Of a DNA stretch of 5,789 nucleotides, positions 5,736 through 5,789 are shown piece after piece (the first letter of the stretch is position 1; every line of letters begins with the position of its first letter). The DNA comes from Acidimicrobiia bacterium. GTDB taxonomy: Bacteria; Actinomycetota; Acidimicrobiia; Spongiisociales; UBA5794. The notes under the pieces were generated by a model, which saw only the letters and a program-made list of their open reading frames with translations, had not been told where the DNA came from and made no database searches. The DNA lies in contig JAOZMA010000154.1 of the NCBI GenBank assembly GCA_029934555.1, positions 1-5,789 of the forward strand. The letters are read 5' to 3'. The position numbers and the translations under genes were made by a program.

Positions 5736-5789
5736 TGTCCCCTCGGCCGAAGGACGGGGGGACGCGAGGAGCTTGCGACGAGCAGGGGG
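5734..5789. repeat. GC-rich block of overlapping inverted repeats at window edge
   Basis: Several mutually exclusive stems overlap here. GTCCCC (5737-5742) pairs with GGGGAC (5758-5763); CCTGTCC (5734-5740) pairs with GGACGGG (5752-5758) with one G-U; and CCTCG (5741-5745) pairs with CGAGG (5765-5769). TCGGCCGA (5743-5750) is a perfect palindrome. The short word TCCTG is also directly repeated in tandem (5728-5737). The remaining bases contain GCGAGGAGCTTGCGACGAGC (5764-5783). I find no convincing start codon with a ribosome site. This may be a terminator region, a dispersed palindromic repeat, or the 5' part of a structured RNA cut by the window. Confidence 0.35.

Noticed and set aside
5696..5789. 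Start of an RNase P RNA or tmRNA gene
   Set aside because: The block is structured and GC-rich, but I could not match the conserved sequence boxes of either RNA in the visible 94 bases.

Overview
High-GC bacterial chromosome, most likely a high-GC actinobacterium. The clue is a lipoprotein with a long threonine-rich linker behind an LAAC lipobox, a style common in Acidimicrobiia and relatives. Other clues are GTG starts, short 4-nt start/stop overlaps, strongly G/C-ending codons and a methylacyl-CoA racemase of mycobacterial type. The taxonomic placement is inference from style, not from a marker gene. I see no mobile element, CRISPR array, tRNA or rRNA.

Layout. Bases 1-39 may be the last codons of an upstream gene. 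A near-perfect 13-bp inverted repeat (96-122) follows and probably ends transcription. A plus-strand cluster then runs from 200 to 2077: a peptidoglycan-binding lipoprotein (200-775), an alpha-methylacyl-CoA racemase of the CaiB/BaiF family (789-1922), and a 52-codon gene (1919-2077) resembling the C-terminal, sigma-binding part of FlgM anti-sigma factors. The small gene overlaps the end of a convergent minus-strand gene (2064-2996) for a DUF368 membrane protein, the PopT-type polyprenyl-phosphate translocase family. From a 69-bp divergent gap, dtd (D-aminoacyl-tRNA deacylase, 3066-3521) reads rightward. It is joined by an ATGA overlap to an S45 penicillin-acylase-family Ntn hydrolase (3518-5695) that has the catalytic serine but no signal peptide. 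The last 94 bases are non-coding and rich in inverted repeats.

How the genes may work together. The lipoprotein and the DUF368 protein both act at the cell envelope: one binds peptidoglycan, the other recycles the lipid carrier for wall synthesis. The racemase belongs to branched-chain fatty acid or sterol side-chain breakdown. DTD removes D-amino acids from tRNA, and the acylase hydrolyses an unknown amide. Only the dtd-acylase pair and the lipoprotein-racemase-FlgM-like run have spacing that argues for co-transcription. I find no convincing undescribed multi-gene defence or biosynthetic system. The observations most worth following are the small FlgM-like gene, the apparently cytoplasmic acylase coupled to dtd, and the structured right-hand edge.
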